Shown piece after piece: positions 25,936-34,795 of a stretch of DNA of 64,000 bases. This stretch comes from Tumebacillus sp. BK434 (GTDB lineage: Bacteria; Bacillota; Bacilli; Tumebacillales; Tumebacillaceae). The notes below the pieces were generated by a model. The model saw nothing but the letters and a program-made list of their open reading frames with translations. It was not told the origin of the DNA and made no database searches. The stretch spans positions 157,689-221,688 of the forward strand of contig NZ_SLXS01000003.1 in the NCBI RefSeq assembly GCF_004340785.1, read 5' to 3'. A program made the position numbers and the translations under genes. Each line of letters starts with the position of its first letter. Position 1 is the stretch's first letter.

Positions 25936-26697
25936 ATGCTTACTCGGCATTCTCGAACTGAACTAGTCATCGGCCCTGAGGGCGTTGAAAAGCTGCAAGG
26001 CAGCACCGTCGTCGTGCTCGGCATGGGCGGCGTCGGATCGTTCACTGTGGAAGCGCTGGCCCGCGCCGGCGTCGGACGCCTCGTGCTCGTCGACAAAGAC
26101 GATGTGGACATCACCAACATCAACCGCCAGATTCCGGCGCTGACCTCGACGGTCGGCCAGGAAAAAGTCGACGTGATGATGCAGCGCGTGCATGAGATCT
26201 CGCCCGACATCGAAGTGATTCCGCTTCGCATGTTCTATTTAGAAGAAAGCAAAGATGAGATCTTCAAATACAACCCCGACTTCGTCGTTGATGCGATCGA
26301 CACGATCTCGGCAAAAATCCTGCTGATCGTCGAGTGCCACAAGCGCGGCATTCCGATCGTTGCCTCGATGGGCGCCGCGAACAAAGTCGACCCGACGATG
26401 TTCCGCGTGATGGACATCTCCAAGACCAAAGTCGACCCGATCGCCAAGATCATCCGCCGCAAGCTGAAAGACCACGGCATCTACAAAGGCGTCAAAGTCG
26501 TCTGCTCGCTCGAACAGCCGGCCAAGCCGCGCGTCGATGTCACCGAAGCGATCGTCCCCGAACACGTCAAAGAAGGCGAAGCGCCGCGCAAAGCGAAGAA
26601 CCCGCCCGCGTCGATCTCCTTCGTCCCGTCGGTGGCCGGCCTGATTCTGGCCTCGGTCGTCGTGCGCGACCTGGTCGGCATCAAATACAAGATGTAA
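25936..26697 (+). CDS. tcdA: tRNA threonylcarbamoyladenosine dehydratase TcdA
   Basis: 253 residues of the E1/MoeB-like superfamily. The ATP-binding motif is VVVLGMGGVGSFTVEALARAGVG, followed by DKDDVDITNINRQIPA and DAIDTISAK. It lacks the C-terminal rhodanese domain of MoeB, and SKTKVDPIAKIIRRKLKDHGI is typical of TcdA (CsdL). It dehydrates t6A37 in tRNA to cyclic t6A. AAAGGAG is 10 nt upstream of the ATG. Confidence 0.94.
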   Translation: MLTRHSRTELVIGPEGVEKLQGSTVVVLGMGGVGSFTVEALARAGVGRLVLVDKDDVDITNINRQIPALTSTVGQEKVDVMMQRVHEISPDIEVIPLRMFYLEESKDEIFKYNPDFVVDAIDTISAKILLIVECHKRGIPIVASMGAANKVDPTMFRVMDISKTKVDPIAKIIRRKLKDHGIYKGVKVVCSLEQPAKPRVDVTEAIVPEHVKEGEAPRKAKNPPASISFVPSVAGLILASVVVRDLVGIKYKM

Positions 26698-26702
26698 AAC
26701 AG

Positions 26703-26732
26703 AAAGGGAGTGGCTCATCGCCACTCCCTTTT
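26703..26732. terminator. bidirectional terminator
   Basis: Stem AAAGGGAGTGGC / GCCACTCCCTTT with a 5-nt loop, between tcdA and the convergent small membrane protein gene. Confidence 0.88.
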
Positions 26733-26733
26733 A

Positions 26734-27024
26734 TCATTCTGCCGCCATTTCTCCAACCACACTGCGCTTCTTCGCCGCCGTGTACATGGTCCACACGGTC
26801 AACGCAGAGAAGATCAGATTCTGCCAGACGTTCAGCTCCGTCTGGTAAAACAAGTGTGACGTCAGGTCGGACACGACCAGCGAAAGGAACAGGACACCGC
26901 CCCAAAAGTAAACGGAGACGCGGGAATCATCGCTTTTTTTGTAAAAGGCAAAACGAACCATAATCATAAGGGCAAAAAAGATGTAAGCACTGAAGGTCAC
27001 CCACTGAAACACTTCCAACGACAC
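26734..27024 (-). CDS. small membrane protein, three predicted helices
   Basis: About 96 residues with hydrophobic segments at ~8-25, 42-57 and 68-84. I do not recognise a family. The GTG at 27024 is favoured because GAAAGGTG lies ~9 nt upstream; another GTG at 27036 would sit on top of that site. The start remains uncertain by four codons. It is a single gene. Confidence 0.65.
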   Translation of the reverse strand: MSLEVFQWVTFSAYIFFALMIMVRFAFYKKSDDSRVSVYFWGGVLFLSLVVSDLTSHLFYQTELNVWQNLIFSALTVWTMYTAAKKRSVVGEMAAE

Positions 27025-27150
27025 TTGAATCAACACCTTTCTCTGCTCTTCTATCTTTGCATCTGTCTCTCTATGAGTATTAGACGCGGCGCGTCCAAAA
27101 AAGTTACATTGGAAATTGTGACTAAATCATTATAAATATTCGCAATCCGG

Positions 27151-27182
27151 AAAAAAATAAGCCCGTCAAACGACGGACTTTT
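27151..27182 (-). terminator. terminator of the recombinase gene
   Basis: Minus-strand stem AAGTCCGTC / GACGGGCTT (one G-T pair) with a 4-nt loop, followed by ATTTTTTT. It lies 28 nt after the recombinase stop. Confidence 0.8.
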
Positions 27183-27209
27183 GCGTTACATTTTGATGAC
27201 ATCTATCAG

Positions 27210-28079
27210 TTACAGATCCAATGCGCTAATGAATTTCTGATATTCGTTCGACCGCACGCCGCCTGCCGGCACCAGCACGTCGAGCGAGTTGGTGTTTTTC
27301 AGGCCGAGAATCTGCGCCACATGCCCGATGTCGATCCCCTGTTCGATCATGTGGGCAGCCAAAGAGCGGCGCAGCGACTGCAAGGCGATATGTCCTTCGA
27401 TCTTGGCGTCTTTGGCCGTCTCGACAAACAAAACCTGCAGTTTCGCCTGCCGGATCGGGCCTTTTTCGTCGACAAAGACGTTCGGCAGTTTGCTCTTGCT
27501 GGCGCGGATGTATTTTTTCAACAAATCCTTCAGCTTGCGGGAGAAAAAGACCAGCCGGTCGCGCTCCCCAGCCTTGTTTTTGACGACCAAAAACAGGTCA
27601 TCCCAGTTGATGTCGTCCTGCTGCAAGCGGGCGAGTTCGTCCGGACGCAGCCCGGTCTCGTACATCGTCGTGAAGATCGCCCGGCGCTTGATGTCGCCGC
27701 AGGCGATGATAAAGCGCTTCATCTCGTCGATCGTCAACGGACGCGGCAAAGAGAAGATGTACGCTTTGCTCTCCGAGATCGTCTCATCCATATCGCCGGA
27801 CTGTCCTTGGTTTTCGAGGAACTTGTAAAAAGATTTGATCGCCTTGAACTTGCGGTGAATCAGTTTCTCCGACTTGCCGCCGTCCCGCAGTTCGCTGCCG
27901 AAATCATTGGCGTCATCTTCGGTCAGCTCCCCGAATGCTTTTTCGCGTTTGGCCATGAAATCGGCAAACTGTCCCAGATCGAGCAATACCCCTTGCACCG
28001 TTCCTGGCGACTTTTTCTTCTCTTCCAGGTAATTTCCGAACGCCTGGATCTGTGCTTCGTGTTCAGCAGTACCTGCCAT
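27210..28079 (-). CDS. tyrosine recombinase-like protein lacking the catalytic tyrosine
   Basis: 289 residues starting at ATG 28079 behind GTGGAGGGG. The N-terminal SAM-like/core-binding domain (~1-110) and the catalytic fold (~115-285) are recognisable. Of the catalytic residues, Arg145 (ETGLRPDELARL), the beta-hairpin Lys (~169) and Arg237 remain. The His of HxxR is Gln (QSLRR), the second His/Trp is Leu (LGLKN) and the TT-x-Y nucleophile region reads NSLDVLVPAGG with no Tyr. It therefore probably cannot cut DNA, and may bind DNA only. It stands alone, not next to attachment sites or phage genes. A catalytically altered XerC/D relative is the simplest view. Confidence 0.85.
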   Translation of the reverse strand: MAGTAEHEAQIQAFGNYLEEKKKSPGTVQGVLLDLGQFADFMAKREKAFGELTEDDANDFGSELRDGGKSEKLIHRKFKAIKSFYKFLENQGQSGDMDETISESKAYIFSLPRPLTIDEMKRFIIACGDIKRRAIFTTMYETGLRPDELARLQQDDINWDDLFLVVKNKAGERDRLVFFSRKLKDLLKKYIRASKSKLPNVFVDEKGPIRQAKLQVLFVETAKDAKIEGHIALQSLRRSLAAHMIEQGIDIGHVAQILGLKNTNSLDVLVPAGGVRSNEYQKFISALDL

Positions 28080-28316
28080 CGGTTCCCCTCCACTTTCAAT
28101 CTTACCTTCGTTATTGTGAACCAAACTCGCCAGAGAATGCAATCCTCTTGCCGTACTGTTAAGTATAAGAATCAAAACCGCGGGTCAGAACCGCAAGTTT
28201 CAGACACACTACAGATACTGCCGATTTTCCAGTGACGAACCGGCCTGCTTTTTGTTATAGTGGTTGTTGAATCTATTTTTAGGCACCTATTTTAGACTGA
28301 GGAGACGAAGACCACG

Positions 28317-28736
28317 ATGACGAAACAACCTTATCACAACCGGGAAGTGTCTGTGACTAAGATCTTTACGTTCGACTCGGCTCATCGTTTGGATGACTAT
28401 ATCGGCAAGTGCGCAAACTTGCACGGCCACACTTATAAATTGGAAGTCACCATCAAAGGCCGCACCGACCACCGCGGCATCGTCGTCGACTTTGGAGACA
28501 TCAAAAAGATCGTCAACGAGCAGATCATCGGCGTGTACGATCACCGTTTCCTGAACGACCTGATGGCGTTCAACACGACGGCTGAAAACATGGTCTTCCA
28601 CTTTTTCGAGATCATCGACACCTACTTGCGCAAAATCGCCGACGACACCCCCTGCCGCCTGCTGCGCGTCCGTTTGTGGGAAACGCCGACCGCCTATGCG
28701 GAACTGACCCGGGAGGATTACGATGCGGCTGAATGA
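28317..28736 (+). CDS. queD: 6-carboxy-5,6,7,8-tetrahydropterin synthase QueD
   Basis: 139 residues. Zinc-binding histidines are in DSAHRL and LHGHTY, the catalytic Cys is in GKCANLHGH and a late WETPTAYAEL supplies the pterin-binding Glu. It converts dihydroneopterin triphosphate to CPH4 in queuosine/preQ0 synthesis. It is first in the queD-queE-queC operon, with a 14-nt overlap to queE. I looked for a preQ1 riboswitch in the leader and found no match. Confidence 0.96.
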   Translation: MTKQPYHNREVSVTKIFTFDSAHRLDDYIGKCANLHGHTYKLEVTIKGRTDHRGIVVDFGDIKKIVNEQIIGVYDHRFLNDLMAFNTTAENMVFHFFEIIDTYLRKIADDTPCRLLRVRLWETPTAYAELTREDYDAAE

Positions 28737-29379
28737 ACTGTTCCTCTCCATTCAAGGTGAAACGTCGTCGGCCGGCCTGCCGACGATCTTTGTGCGCTTT
28801 ACCGGCTGCAACCTGCGCTGCACGTACTGCGACACGAAATATTCCTACTACGAAGGCGACACGATCACTCCGGACGAAGTGATGGACAAGATCCGCGCCT
28901 TGAAGTGCAAACGCGTCTGTCTGACCGGCGGCGAACCGCTGATCCAGCCCCGCGCGGAGATGCAAGACCTGCTGGACAAGCTGGCCGAAGAAGGGTATGA
29001 AGTCTCGATTGAGACGGACGGTTCGATCGACGTCTCCAAATTCAAGCTGCATCCGAAGCAGCGCTTTATCGTGGACATGAAAGTGCCTTCCTCCGGGATG
29101 AGTGCGAAGATGCACCTGCCGAACCTGCAGCACATCGTAGCCGAGCGCGACGAAGTGAAATTTGTCGTTGGCAGCCGCGCAGACTATGAGTGGTGCACGC
29201 AGCTGATCCGCGAGCAGGGGATTCATCCGAAAGACGGCTATCAGTTGATCTTCTCCCCGGTGTTCCGCGAGATCGAGCTGGAGGATCTCGTCAACTGGAT
29301 TCTGGAAGACGAGCTCGATGCGCGCTTCCAAGTGCAGCTGCACAAGATCGTCTGGGACCCAGACAAGCGAGGAGTGTAA
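28723..29379 (+). CDS. queE: 7-carboxy-7-deazaguanine synthase QueE
   Basis: A 218-residue radical SAM enzyme. The N-terminus is LNELFLSIQGETSSAGLPTIFVRFTGCNLRCTYCDTKYSY, with the CxxxCxxC cluster in CNLRCTYC. It makes CDG from CPH4. GGGAGG lies upstream of the ATG, inside the end of queD, so the genes are coupled. Confidence 0.96.
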   Translation: MRLNELFLSIQGETSSAGLPTIFVRFTGCNLRCTYCDTKYSYYEGDTITPDEVMDKIRALKCKRVCLTGGEPLIQPRAEMQDLLDKLAEEGYEVSIETDGSIDVSKFKLHPKQRFIVDMKVPSSGMSAKMHLPNLQHIVAERDEVKFVVGSRADYEWCTQLIREQGIHPKDGYQLIFSPVFREIELEDLVNWILEDELDARFQVQLHKIVWDPDKRGV

Positions 29380-29383
29380 TCTG

Positions 29384-30082
29384 ATGAGTAAAAAAGCGGT
29401 CATCATCCTCTCCGGCGGCCTCGACTCCACCACCTGCATGGCGGCGGCAAAGGACGCTGGGTATGAGCTGTACCCGCTGTCGTTCCATTATGGGCAGAAG
29501 GCAGCGATTGAGCTGGAGTCGGCGAAGAAAGTTGCCGAGTATTACGGTGTGTCAGATCGCCATTTTATCGCCGATTTGAAAGGCCTGATCCGCGGGTCGG
29601 CGCTGACCGATGCGGATAAAGAGATTCCGAAGCACCGCACGGGCGAGGAGACGGACATCCCGGTGACGTACGTGCCGGCGCGAAACATCATCTTCCTGTC
29701 GATCGCCCTGTCGTACTCGGAAGCGATCGGTGCCGAGGCGATGTACATCGGCGTCAACGCGCTCGACTACTCCGGCTACCCGGACTGCCGCGCCGATTTT
29801 ATCGCGGCGTTCCAAGACGTGATCAACAAAGGCACCGCGGCTGGCGTGTCGGGGCATCCGATCCAGATCGAGACCCCGCTGCAAATGCTGTCCAAGGCGG
29901 GTATCGTGCAGCTCGGGACCGAACTGGGTGCGCCGCTGCACCTGAGCCACTCCTGCTATTTCGGCACCGACCCGTCCTGCGGCGAATGCGAATCCTGCAC
30001 GCTGCGGATTCGCGGGTTTAAGGAAGCGGGCGTGAAAGACCCGATTCCTTATGCGGTGGAGATCGATTGGGAAGCGAAATAG
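29384..30082 (+). CDS. queC: 7-cyano-7-deazaguanine synthase QueC
   Basis: A 232-residue ATP-dependent enzyme that converts CDG to preQ0. The PP-loop is ILSGGLDSTTCMAA at the N-terminus, and the zinc site is CYFGTDPSCGECESC near the end. The ATG at 29384 has GCGAGGAG upstream; the in-frame extension back to 29318 lies inside queE. QueF, needed to reach preQ1, is not in the window. Confidence 0.96.
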   Translation: MSKKAVIILSGGLDSTTCMAAAKDAGYELYPLSFHYGQKAAIELESAKKVAEYYGVSDRHFIADLKGLIRGSALTDADKEIPKHRTGEETDIPVTYVPARNIIFLSIALSYSEAIGAEAMYIGVNALDYSGYPDCRADFIAAFQDVINKGTAAGVSGHPIQIETPLQMLSKAGIVQLGTELGAPLHLSHSCYFGTDPSCGECESCTLRIRGFKEAGVKDPIPYAVEIDWEAK

Positions 30083-30084
30083 GA

Positions 30085-30114
30085 AGAACCCCCATCTGGA
30101 GAGATGGGGGTTCT
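30085..30114 (+). terminator. hairpin after queC, probable terminator
   Basis: A perfect 13-bp stem (AGAACCCCCATCT and complement) with a GGAG loop begins 2 nt after the queC stop. No clear T-run follows, so termination is likely but not certain. Confidence 0.6.
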
Positions 30115-30115
30115 G

Positions 30116-30357
30116 TGCGTCCTAATGCCTACTAGCCAGCGCCTTGAAGTTACGGCTAAGCGAAAATATCCGCTGCCATCCCATCCTGGGCACAAAGTCA
30201 GCACATTGACGACGCACAAATTGAAGAGACGTAGGCGTCCTTACCCGGCTCGACTTGACGGTCGTATGCTCCATATAGACCGAGTACAAGCACACCTAGT
30301 TTTAAAGCCAGTTGGGGTCTGCGACAGACTTCAGCCTATGGGGAACAGGGCTTTCTA
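30116..30357. other. unassigned intergenic stretch, possible mobile-element or RNA relic
   Basis: About 240 nt between queC and the RiPP-locus transporter. It has an open frame of 87 codons on the plus strand starting inside the hairpin, without a ribosome site. It also shows several short complementary segments, for example GGGGTCTGCGACAGACTTC. It marks the left edge of the AT-richer RiPP locus. I cannot assign a gene. Confidence 0.3.
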
Positions 30358-31626
30358 CTATCCTTGAAGACTCGAGGAGTGCGTGGTGTTTGTTTTCGAA
30401 TATTGGTATACCGCAATCATTTGGACAATCGCGGTAACGGCCAGTCCCACCGACGCAATCCAATACGCACCATGAAGGCCGAAGAGATGAAGAAACCCCC
30501 CTGAAATGACAGTTCCAAGAGGAAGGATCCCACCGACTACTGTTGTCAACATGCCGATAACACGCCCGTGCAGTTTGCTCGGAACGATTTTTTGCAAAAT
30601 AGTAAAAAAGAAATTGCCGGCTACTGCACTTCCAAGTCCCATAACAAACAAAAGCAGCATGTTGACATAGAGATTTGTTATCGCCGGGTAGAGCACAATG
30701 ACGATTTGAAGTCCTGAGAAAAGCACAAATCCTTGTTCAAGCGAAATCTTTTTGCTCACCCAACTCGACAGTATGTAACCTGCTACTGCACCGGCACCGA
30801 TCGATAATTCGAGCAAGCTGTATCCTCTGGCTCCTGCATGCAAAACAACATCAGACCAAGCGGCCGCAAGAATCATATACGGGATATACAGCACATTCTC
30901 TAAAATGAAGATGGGAATGAGCAAACGCAGAATTTTTAATTCCCAAGTGAATCGAAATCCTTGTACCAAGCTGTTCCACCAGCTCAACTGTTCATTCGTT
31001 GACCCATCATGCGGATCGGTCGAAGCGGAGGAATCATCGGCAGCTCTATTTCTCAAGATGGCAAACAGCGTCAATAAAGACAGCAAAATGAGAAAACTGT
31101 AGAATCCGAAAATTACAGATACCGGAACAAAACTAAGCAATACGGCGCAAGTGGATGCGGCGATGACACCGGCAAACCGTCTCACGCCCTGAATGAGCCC
31201 ATTCCCTGAAGCCCAATCAGACTCGGGCAAGATCTCAGGCACTAACGCTTGTGAAGCAGGTGAGGAAAGATTCCCAATTACGTTCATCAACAGATAGAGA
31301 CTCGCAATCACCCAAAAATTACCACCCTTTACCCCTACATAAATCGCAAGGATCAACACTAAGAGAAAGCGGATCGACTCAAAACGTATCATCACTTTCA
31401 AACGGTCTCCACGATCCGCGATCACACCGCCAAAAACGCTGATCAGTTGGGGAATCGACATCATGAGCCCTAACCAGAGCAAATACTGTGGATCATTGGT
31501 GCTGTCTTGTACAAACCAATACAAAGCAAATGCAAATAAGTTCATTCCGATTGCGGTTCCCGACTGACCAAGAAATAGAAAACGGAAATTGCGATGAAGC
31601 AGTGCACTTTTAATAACAATCACCAC
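30358..31626 (-). CDS. MFS exporter of the RiPP locus
   Basis: A 422-residue permease of the MFS_3/EntS-like group: FRFLFLGQSGTAIGMNLFAFALYWF, then FGGVIADRGDRLKVMIRFESIRFLLV and LSSPASQALVPEIL. Such transporters often export siderophores, macrolides or peptides. It is last after the precursor, radical SAM and LanB genes and has its own promoter. Base composition is clearly AT-richer than the genes on either side, like the whole locus. The start is uncertain: GTG at 31626 or 31623, both with a weak Shine-Dalgarno. Export of, or immunity to, the RiPP is inferred. Confidence 0.88.
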   Translation of the reverse strand: MVIVIKSALLHRNFRFLFLGQSGTAIGMNLFAFALYWFVQDSTNDPQYLLWLGLMMSIPQLISVFGGVIADRGDRLKVMIRFESIRFLLVLILAIYVGVKGGNFWVIASLYLLMNVIGNLSSPASQALVPEILPESDWASGNGLIQGVRRFAGVIAASTCAVLLSFVPVSVIFGFYSFLILLSLLTLFAILRNRAADDSSASTDPHDGSTNEQLSWWNSLVQGFRFTWELKILRLLIPIFILENVLYIPYMILAAAWSDVVLHAGARGYSLLELSIGAGAVAGYILSSWVSKKISLEQGFVLFSGLQIVIVLYPAITNLYVNMLLLFVMGLGSAVAGNFFFTILQKIVPSKLHGRVIGMLTTVVGGILPLGTVISGGFLHLFGLHGAYWIASVGLAVTAIVQMIAVYQYSKTNTTHSSSLQG

Positions 31627-31684
31627 CGTTCAAAAGGTTATTTTCATGTGTTTCATATTTTTAACACCGTAACCAGATACTCGC

Positions 31685-31714
31685 ATTATACTCATTCTAC
31701 ATCCAGTTTTTCAA
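31685..31714 (-). promoter_or_regulatory. promoter for the RiPP-locus MFS exporter
   Basis: Minus-strand TTGAAA, 18-nt spacer, TATAAT, placed between the end of lanB and the exporter start. It suggests that the exporter is also expressed independently of the biosynthetic genes. Confidence 0.65.
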
Positions 31715-31717
31715 CAT

Positions 31718-34700
31718 TTATCCCTGGCGTAAGGTTAGTTCTCGCAAAACTCTAAGCGCAAGAGCCAACAATTGCGCTTCTTTATCCCCACCGCCAATGA
31801 GCCTATTGATATGCAAATGCAGAAACGTCTCCGCCACGCGCTCAAGAAATGTTTCATTTCCTAGCCGAACAATGACCTTCCGATAATCAAAAATCTTGTT
31901 TCGGCGCTCCTCCATGATCCTCGCGATTTCCCCATGAATCCAATCTTCTTTCTCTTCTGCAAGCCGTATCAGTTGACTTCTTTTTTTGGCATATCCTTCG
32001 CGAGACGGTTTCATGGTAACAATCGATTCTAACCAACTCAATTGATCATTCCTGTCCGGAAAGAAGCACGTCATCATGTCCAAAACGGAGAAGACTCCCA
32101 AAGTCTCAAGATCAGCAGATTTACTATTCTTTGAAGAGAAGTCATGCAGAAAAACAGCAAGTCGGCTATCAGCTGCAAAGATTTTTTCAGCAGATTCAAC
32201 CGCCTCGAGTCCCCCGAAACGTTCAATTTCGCGTTCATAGGTGTCATACGACAGACGAAGCAATATCCCCTTTTGTTGCAGCGTGGATGCCCACTGAGCA
32301 AGGAGGGGGATGAGTTGATGGACCAGCAGTGAAGACTGACCATGGAATCGGAGACGAAGATGAGGTTCGGGTTCATCGAAACGAATGTAGTAAAACTCTT
32401 CGAACAATGCTTTGCTGAGGGCTTGTTCGCAAAATGCTTTTAGGTGTTTCCTCAGAAATTCATTCTGCTGACGATGCGGAATATAGAGCTTTGCGTAAAG
32501 CCACTCACTGCCTGTGAAAAAGGTTCTGTCTTTGATCTCACAGTCCGGCAGATATGTGCCCCACCTCAACTCCCTTGCTTCGGTCACGGCAGCAGCATCT
32601 GCTTTTTTTAGAAATGGAAAAACAAATTCGGTTGCATGACGCCCAACAGGCCCCTGACACCAAGACCCTTGCGGATCATAACAACATTCGGTCAAGGTGA
32701 GATACTGATGTTCTGTAAGTTTGTTGAACGCGTTCTGCAAAAGAGCGAAGTGGAGCTCATTATCCAAATCAAGCATCATCCGCTGATCTTCCTCAACAAG
32801 ATAGAGATAACGAGGTACCTTCCATTCCTCTCTCCAAGTTTGAAGATTCGAGAACTTTGACAGCCTCCATTGGGCCGGGGCGATCACGATCCTTTTGTAT
32901 CGGAGGCGTGGCAGGAATGGCGCCTGTTTCATATTCCCCCAATTCATGGGTTCCCACTGTTTAGATCGTTCGGTTGCTAGTTCCAACAGAAATCGATACA
33001 CATTTGGCACACCCACCAGATTCAACATGTGGTTGGTAACAGGAATTACTTCCCGATTGAGTGATCTTGATTTCAGGTAGAAAAATTCACCTGTACAACC
33101 GACCAGCAAATCTTCTAATGAAATCACGCGTTGATCCTGGTCCGAATGAAAGACACCTAACAGGATCTGGAAATCCCTTGAAGCCTGTGTAATGGTTAAG
33201 TTGGCATCGCGGTCTGTACATGGGAGAAAGATTACCTCGGCAAATATTGCTTCTGGCCGATGTGACTGTTCGGCCTGATGAATTTGCAGAAACTGTTCTT
33301 GCAAATTCAATTGTTCCGTCAGACTGAATCGCCCGAAACTTTTCCCCGCACCAAAAGAGCCGCTGTTTTCATTCAGCCATATCAAATAATCTCCACTGTT
33401 CAACGCTTCGACAGACTGCGCTTCAACAGAAGCATACAATTCCATGGAAAGCGGTGAGTGTGCAAACTTTGGCGGTACAGATTCAAGATTCGCTAATGTA
33501 TCGTCAGTGAGTTCGACTTCCAACTGCCGTTTTGCCACAGCCTGCATCGCCAAAGTCGTTACATACGTCTCCCGCATCCGGGATTGAGTTGCTGGCTTGG
33601 GATCGTATTCGCGATGGCCGGCAGGAAATTTGTAGAGTGCAGGAGAACCTAACCCCACCTCATCGTCCAGCAATTCTAGCAATGGCACTTCACGATCTCG
33701 ACCATATCGCTCCAAAAAATCATTTCGAAACCCTTGGAGATGCGGATTGCCAACCTGTCGGCAGGACAATCTCCAGATGATCTCGGCCGCGGCCTCCAGT
33801 TCTTTTTTGATCGATCCCGGCAGAGCGACCTCACATCCGTTTAACATGACATCCACTTGCAAAGGATGCTTCACATCTGCGAGGTCTTTCATCGATTTGC
33901 TTAGTTCCAAATATGTTGCTGTTCCTGTTCCCATTGGAATGTGATGATAGCTGGCAAGATCTCTGGAGACTGCCGCAAGCTTTTCCGTAATCTCGTCAAT
34001 CCCTTCGAGCGATACCAAAAGGTCCATCAAACGTGTGAACGGATGCTTGTTCGACAGTGAAGAACGCAATTCTGAGATCAAATATTCACGTTGAAGAAGA
34101 TCCTCTAGAAATCTGCGGACTTCCTTAAGATTGGCTTGTGTAAAACGGGCAGCTATTCGTTCCGTTAATGTTTCAAACGCGATCGGCTCTCCAGCTTCTT
34201 GTAGCGCAAATTCAACAGTTTGAGAACGATGCAGAGAACTTCTCATCAATGCGTGATGTTGCTCAGCTCTGCCGTACCTGTTCACATAGGGGAGTCTGAT
34301 CTTATTCCCCGCTAGATAGACGGCCGGGTTTGTTTGCACTCGTAATTGACGAATCAGTTCCGGCCGCGATTCAAGTTCCCTGATCAATCTCAATGTCCAT
34401 TCCATATCCGGCCTGGCATGCTTCTGATAAGAATCGAGCTGGGAGAACTGGAAAGCAGCCTGTTCCCTGTATCCGCCAACAGCGACCCCGGCAAACAGCC
34501 CATAGGGAGTGGGGCGTGTCGTCATCCTGATCAGATATCGAAGCAGGCTGTTTTCAATCTGGCTTCTTTTTCGGGGCTTGATTTCTTGTGATAGGCAGGA
34601 TAGAGAGTCATATAGTGAAGGACTTGCTGCGGCCAGCGCCTCGAGAACCGGTTTCTCTTCGAATGCACGATAAAGGTCCGCTGCCTTAACCGTATTCTCC

Positions 34701-34789
34701 CATACTTCTACTGGGAAAACGTTTGCCCGCACCAAATAAAAATCAGCAAGTCCGTATCGTCCGGCATTCCCCCAAGAAGTCTCGTTCAT
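31718..34789 (-). CDS. class I lantibiotic dehydratase (LanB), full length
   Basis: A 1023-residue enzyme with both parts of LanB. The N-terminal glutamyl-tRNA-dependent glutamylation domain (~1-740) shows RYLIRMTTRPTPYGLFAGVAVGGY. The C-terminal elimination (SpaB_C/thiopeptide-type) domain (~755-1015) shows EFYYIRFDEPEPHLRLRFHG and FLHLHINRLIGG. It should dehydrate Ser/Thr of the precursor to Dha/Dhb. GGAGG 11 nt upstream lies in the end of the radical SAM gene, whose stop is 6 nt away. No LanC cyclase or LanP protease gene follows. The gene is AT-rich relative to its surroundings, consistent with horizontal transfer. Confidence 0.95.
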   Translation of the reverse strand: MNETSWGNAGRYGLADFYLVRANVFPVEVWENTVKAADLYRAFEEKPVLEALAAASPSLYDSLSCLSQEIKPRKRSQIENSLLRYLIRMTTRPTPYGLFAGVAVGGYREQAAFQFSQLDSYQKHARPDMEWTLRLIRELESRPELIRQLRVQTNPAVYLAGNKIRLPYVNRYGRAEQHHALMRSSLHRSQTVEFALQEAGEPIAFETLTERIAARFTQANLKEVRRFLEDLLQREYLISELRSSLSNKHPFTRLMDLLVSLEGIDEITEKLAAVSRDLASYHHIPMGTGTATYLELSKSMKDLADVKHPLQVDVMLNGCEVALPGSIKKELEAAAEIIWRLSCRQVGNPHLQGFRNDFLERYGRDREVPLLELLDDEVGLGSPALYKFPAGHREYDPKPATQSRMRETYVTTLAMQAVAKRQLEVELTDDTLANLESVPPKFAHSPLSMELYASVEAQSVEALNSGDYLIWLNENSGSFGAGKSFGRFSLTEQLNLQEQFLQIHQAEQSHRPEAIFAEVIFLPCTDRDANLTITQASRDFQILLGVFHSDQDQRVISLEDLLVGCTGEFFYLKSRSLNREVIPVTNHMLNLVGVPNVYRFLLELATERSKQWEPMNWGNMKQAPFLPRLRYKRIVIAPAQWRLSKFSNLQTWREEWKVPRYLYLVEEDQRMMLDLDNELHFALLQNAFNKLTEHQYLTLTECCYDPQGSWCQGPVGRHATEFVFPFLKKADAAAVTEARELRWGTYLPDCEIKDRTFFTGSEWLYAKLYIPHRQQNEFLRKHLKAFCEQALSKALFEEFYYIRFDEPEPHLRLRFHGQSSLLVHQLIPLLAQWASTLQQKGILLRLSYDTYEREIERFGGLEAVESAEKIFAADSRLAVFLHDFSSKNSKSADLETLGVFSVLDMMTCFFPDRNDQLSWLESIVTMKPSREGYAKKRSQLIRLAEEKEDWIHGEIARIMEERRNKIFDYRKVIVRLGNETFLERVAETFLHLHINRLIGGGDKEAQLLALALRVLRELTLRQG

Positions 34790-34795
34790 ATGACG

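Noticed and set aside
28240-28316. preQ1 riboswitch upstream of queD
   Set aside because: Neither the short preQ1-I aptamer consensus nor a type II pattern is visible in the leader.
30104-30367. 87-codon plus-strand ORF after queC
   Set aside because: Its start lies in the queC hairpin, there is no ribosome site, and the composition is not gene-like.
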